Both the position numbers and the translations under genes were made by a program. A stretch of 64,000 bases of DNA, from assembly GCA_020634975.1 (NCBI GenBank), contig JACKAQ010000002.1:248001-312000 (forward strand), read 5' to 3'. Shown one piece after another: positions 61,302-64,000 of this stretch; the stretch's first letter is position 1; the number at the start of each line of letters is the position of its first letter. The notes beneath the pieces are model-generated. The model ran no database searches, was not told where the DNA came from, and was given only the letters and a program-made list of their open reading frames with translations. The DNA is from JACKAQ01 sp020634975 [NCBI: Calditrichia bacterium] (GTDB taxonomy: Bacteria > Calditrichota > Calditrichia > RBG-13-44-9).

Positions 61302-62378
61302 TTACAGCCAGCGTTTGTTGCGAAAATAAAACAGCAGCCCAATCACAAGAACAACGCAAACGCCCCAAAACGTCAAATAGCCGTATTGATAGCCGAGTTC
61401 CGGCAAATTCATCGGTTGGGATGTATCGAAATTCATGCCATACACGCCGGCGAGAAAAGACAGCGGTATAAAAATCGTGGAAATAATGGTCAACACTTTC
61501 ATCACTTCGTTCATTCGGTTGCTGACAATCGAAAAATGGGTGTCCAACACGCTGCCGGTTGATTCGCGATAATTTTCCACAGTTTCGATAATTTGCACGA
61601 TGTGGTCGTATAAATCTGCGATGTATCGTTCGGTTGATTTCCGGACATGGGGCACCTCTTGCCGATGGATCACGGTAACCGTTTCGCGCAGCGGCCACAC
61701 AGATTTGCGAATCTCGATGATTTGCCGTTTCAGGTAAAACAATTTTTGGATCACCTCTGCATCATGCCCGTTGAGCACTTGTTCTTCAACCGATTCGAGA
61801 TCGTTTCCCAGCTCTTCGAGCGCGAGGAAATAATTATCCACGATAACATCCAACAGGGCATACATGAGGTAATCTGTGCCGCTTTTGCGGATGCGAACAC
61901 GCGCCAGCCGGATGCGTTCGCGAACGGGATCGAACACATCGCCGGGAATTTCCTGAAAAGTAATGACTACATCATTTCGCAAAATAATGCTTACCTGCTC
62001 GGATAAAATTTGTTTGCGATCATCCGACATGCGCAGCATGTTTACCACAATAAATACAAAATCGTCAAAAATTTCAATTTTGGGGCGTTGACCCGGGCTG
62101 AGAATATCTTCTACAACCAATGGGTGAATGTTGTAGTGTTCAGCGATTTTTTCCATCAAATTGATATCGTGCAAACCGATGATGTTGATCCAGCTTACCG
62201 TTTGCGTATCTTTAAACAACAACACCTGCTCAACCGTTGCGTGATCTATTTTTTCGTAAAAGTCTTCTTTATAGTTGATTATTTGAATGTCAATTTTATC
62301 AGTTCTTTTGCTGCCGGTATAAACCATGCTGCCGGGGGGTAAACCAACTTTCGATTTTCTGCGGGATTTACGGCTCAT
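61302..62378 (-). CDS. corA: CorA-family magnesium/cobalt transporter
   Basis: A 358-residue protein. The cytosolic domain precedes two membrane helices at about residues 292-316 and 331-350. The pore signature YGMNF is at 317-321. VSWINIIGLHD, FDDFVFIVVNML and FYLKRQIIEIRKSVWPLRETV are typical of CorA. Homopentamer in the inner membrane, moving Mg2+ (or Co2+, Ni2+). The C-terminus NKRWL is positively charged as usual. GGAG precedes the ATG. Single gene. Confidence 0.95.
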   Translation of the reverse strand: MSRKSRRKSKVGLPPGSMVYTGSKRTDKIDIQIINYKEDFYEKIDHATVEQVLLFKDTQTVSWINIIGLHDINLMEKIAEHYNIHPLVVEDILSPGQRPKIEIFDDFVFIVVNMLRMSDDRKQILSEQVSIILRNDVVITFQEIPGDVFDPVRERIRLARVRIRKSGTDYLMYALLDVIVDNYFLALEELGNDLESVEEQVLNGHDAEVIQKLFYLKRQIIEIRKSVWPLRETVTVIHRQEVPHVRKSTERYIADLYDHIVQIIETVENYRESTGSVLDTHFSIVSNRMNEVMKVLTIISTIFIPLSFLAGVYGMNFDTSQPMNLPELGYQYGYLTFWGVCVVLVIGLLFYFRNKRWL

Positions 62379-62481
62379 TGGTATGCTCCTTTATTCTACA
62401 TTGCATAAACTATTCATTTTTTTGACATTCGCCAAACAATTTTGCTAAATTTAAATCTGCGAAATAAACAAAAGGACGGGC

Positions 62482-63255
62482 ATGACAACAGCGATCAGTT
62501 TTTGGGGAAAGCAAGAATTACCGCAAATTGAAACAAAATTGTGGCGGTTCGGGCCGTTGCATGTGTGGCTCAAAACCCGGTACGATGAGCTGTGGATCGC
62601 GCATCATCACAGCGAAACCGAAATTGCCGAGCAGCCCGATGATTTAAAATGGGAGCGCTGGACGCTCAAAAAATTACCGCCGGAGCTGCATTTTAAACCG
62701 ATGCTACCCAACTTACCGGTGGTGGTCAAAACGGAACATCCGTTCCGTGTGGTGCAAAATGTGCAAACCAAAATTTATGTTCGTGTGCCGCTATGGGTCG
62801 GGATTGTTTTGGATGGCAATCAGGTGATCGAACTGCCGACGATGCAACTCTCCAAAACCTGGTTCGGTGGTTTTGTTGATGGGGAAATTTGCTATTCGCT
62901 GACAACATCTGCCCGGAAAGAAGCGCTATTTGAAAATGAGCGTGCATTTTTGGCAGTATCACCGATACAGATTCTCAACAAATCCGAAGATGAATTGCTG
63001 GTGGATAAACTGTGCCACCGCGTTGACCGGCTGAATTTGTATCAGCAGAACGAACGGTTTTGGACAAACGAAACCAAAATTTATTTCCAGGGAAACAACA
63101 ACATCAGCGATATTGATTATTCCCGAAAAGTACCACAGGAAAGCAGCGGTGCAAAACTGGTTACGCCGGCGCGACTCGGCTCGCACCGAAGTGTTACCGC
63201 AAAAACGTTTGATTCAATAAAAGATTTCGCCAAACTGGAATTTCTACACCGATAG
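62482..63255 (+). CDS. DUF432-like protein
   Basis: A 257-residue soluble protein with no signal peptide. The order WRFGPLHVWLKTRYDELWIAHHH, then VYVRVPLWVGIV and LSKTWFGGFVDGEICYSL resembles DUF432, an unknown family often encoded beside MscS channels. The predicted fold is mostly beta. It starts 9 bp before a MscS-type gene whose ribosome site overlaps its end, so the two are very likely one transcript. I suggest a regulatory partner for the channel. The family call is by eye and moderate. Confidence 0.65.
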   Translation: MTTAISFWGKQELPQIETKLWRFGPLHVWLKTRYDELWIAHHHSETEIAEQPDDLKWERWTLKKLPPELHFKPMLPNLPVVVKTEHPFRVVQNVQTKIYVRVPLWVGIVLDGNQVIELPTMQLSKTWFGGFVDGEICYSLTTSARKEALFENERAFLAVSPIQILNKSEDELLVDKLCHRVDRLNLYQQNERFWTNETKIYFQGNNNISDIDYSRKVPQESSGAKLVTPARLGSHRSVTAKTFDSIKDFAKLEFLHR

Positions 63256-63264
63256 GAGCGCAGC

Positions 63265-64000
63265 ATGAACATTTTGGGATTTGATTTATCCGGATTTATG
63301 TCCCCGGAGCGAATGACGTTAACGATACGCGTAACACTGCTGTTGCTGTTGGGATTCCCGTTAGTATTTATGATTGGCCGATGGTTGCGCAGCTATGTTA
63401 CCCATCAGTTTAATCCGCAGCAGGGGATGATTGTCGGGAAAGTATTTCGCTATTCGGGTATCGTCATTTTAACAGTGATGATTTTACGGGAGCTCGGTTT
63501 CGAGCTGACGCCGCTGTTGGGCGCTGCCGGTATTGCCGGTATCGCGTTGGGTTTCGCTTCGCAAACGAGCGTTTCGAACGTGATCAGCGGGATATTTTTG
63601 ATTGCCGAACAACCCTTTGTGGTTAACGATGTGATTCGAATCGGTGAAACGGTCGGGCAGGTGCTTTCCATCGATACACTGTCGGTAAAGCTGCGGACAT
63701 TTGAAAACCAGTTTGTGCGCATCCCCAACGAAACCATTCTCAAAAGCCAGGTGACGACCATTACCCGTTTCCCGATCCGGCGGGCGGATTTAATGCTGTC
63801 TGTTGCTTACAAAGAAGACCTCGATCGTGTAAAAATTGTTTTAAAAGAGATTGCCGACAAAAACACCCGCTGCCTGCAGGAGCCGGAACCGTTGATCATT
63901 TTTGAAGGATTTGGCGAATCGTCCATCAACATCCGGTTTGCGGTGTGGGCGGAAAGCGCACAATGGCTCACGTTACGTAACGAAATGTATGAAACCATCA
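63265..64000 (+). CDS. MscS-family mechanosensitive channel (3' part beyond window)
   Basis: The first 245 residues are seen; the rest is outside. It follows GGAG at a good distance (ATG 63265). Hydrophobic helices are at about residues 20-40 and 62-80. The pore segment GAAGIAGIALGFASQTSVSNVISGIFLIAEQPF is typical of MscS TM3, and VVNDVIRIGETVGQVLSIDTLSVKL and FVRIPNETILKS follow in the beta domain. The N-terminus is short. Distinct from the MscS-like protein at 15.4-16.1 kb, which lacks this clear pore helix. Confidence 0.93.
   Translation, partial: MNILGFDLSGFMSPERMTLTIRVTLLLLLGFPLVFMIGRWLRSYVTHQFNPQQGMIVGKVFRYSGIVILTVMILRELGFELTPLLGAAGIAGIALGFASQTSVSNVISGIFLIAEQPFVVNDVIRIGETVGQVLSIDTLSVKLRTFENQFVRIPNETILKSQVTTITRFPIRRADLMLSVAYKEDLDRVKIVLKEIADKNTRCLQEPEPLIIFEGFGESSINIRFAVWAESAQWLTLRNEMYETI

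Noticed and set aside
1-64000. tRNA or rRNA genes in the gaps
   Set aside because: No cloverleaf pattern or conserved rRNA segment was recognised in the intergenic stretches; an automated scan was not possible.

Overview
The window is a gene-dense stretch of a Gram-negative bacterial chromosome of moderate GC, carrying about 58 protein genes and no rRNA or tRNA gene that I could recognise. Lipoprotein signals, outer-membrane and periplasmic enzymes, a TRAP transporter of the TatT type, M61 and S9 peptidases, and housekeeping genes of mixed affinity suggest a member of the FCB group or a neighbouring phylum. A Calditrichota-like organism is my best guess. It rests on gene content only and is not proven. 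One IS4-type insertion sequence and several families of very short repeats are the only mobile or repetitive DNA.

Layout. 1-9 kb: a beta-helix lipoprotein cut by the window edge, glutaminyl cyclase, an S9 peptidase, Maf, a rhodanese lipoprotein, a beta-propeller protein, HflX, and cold-shock protein with a clear terminator. 9-16 kb: methylglyoxal synthase, a complete subclass B1 metallo-beta-lactamase, an F420-type NADP oxidoreductase and a DJ-1/PfpI protein divergent from an HxlR regulator, an MsrA-MsrB fusion lipoprotein, a DUF3565 protein, and class I aldolase. 15.3-23.8 kb: an MscS-type channel translationally coupled to a 1728-residue protein that joins a cation-chloride cotransporter to a long helical region, a P-loop ATPase and a winged helix; then DUF502, a sugar-kinase-like phosphotransferase and a GNAT acetyltransferase. 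23.9-27.7 kb: a four-gene TatT-type TRAP transporter operon. 28-32 kb: membrane and small proteins, a glycosyltransferase, a secreted IPEI-repeat protein, and an M20 amidohydrolase. 32.4-33.7 kb: a complete IS4-type element with 9-bp target duplications. 34-38.4 kb: a twice-frameshifted NtrC-like AAA+ regulator, a YprB-like nuclease, phosphofructokinase and a sirtuin. 38.4-44.9 kb: TPR lipoprotein, thioredoxin, EngB, an OB-fold lipoprotein, an outer-membrane protein and a Tat-exported molybdopterin enzyme. 44.9-50.9 kb: a surface polysaccharide cluster. 51-62 kb: PPK2 with an exported PEP/pyruvate-binding protein, intracellular subtilisin, RadA, an SDR, a HAD phosphatase, an M61 peptidase and CorA. 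62.5-64 kb: a DUF432 protein and a second MscS channel cut by the window end.

How parts fit together. Ion and turgor control recur (cotransporter-ATPase fusion plus MscS, CorA, DUF432 plus MscS), as do carbonyl and oxidant stress functions (MgsA, DJ-1, HxlR, MsrAB, thioredoxin) and glycolysis (aldolase, Pfk). The most unusual items are the cotransporter-ATPase fusion, the exported PEP-synthase-like protein next to PPK2, and the repeats. The repeats are 28-bp arrays of exactly four 7-bp units placed at gene ends, and palindromes built around GGCAATTCATG.
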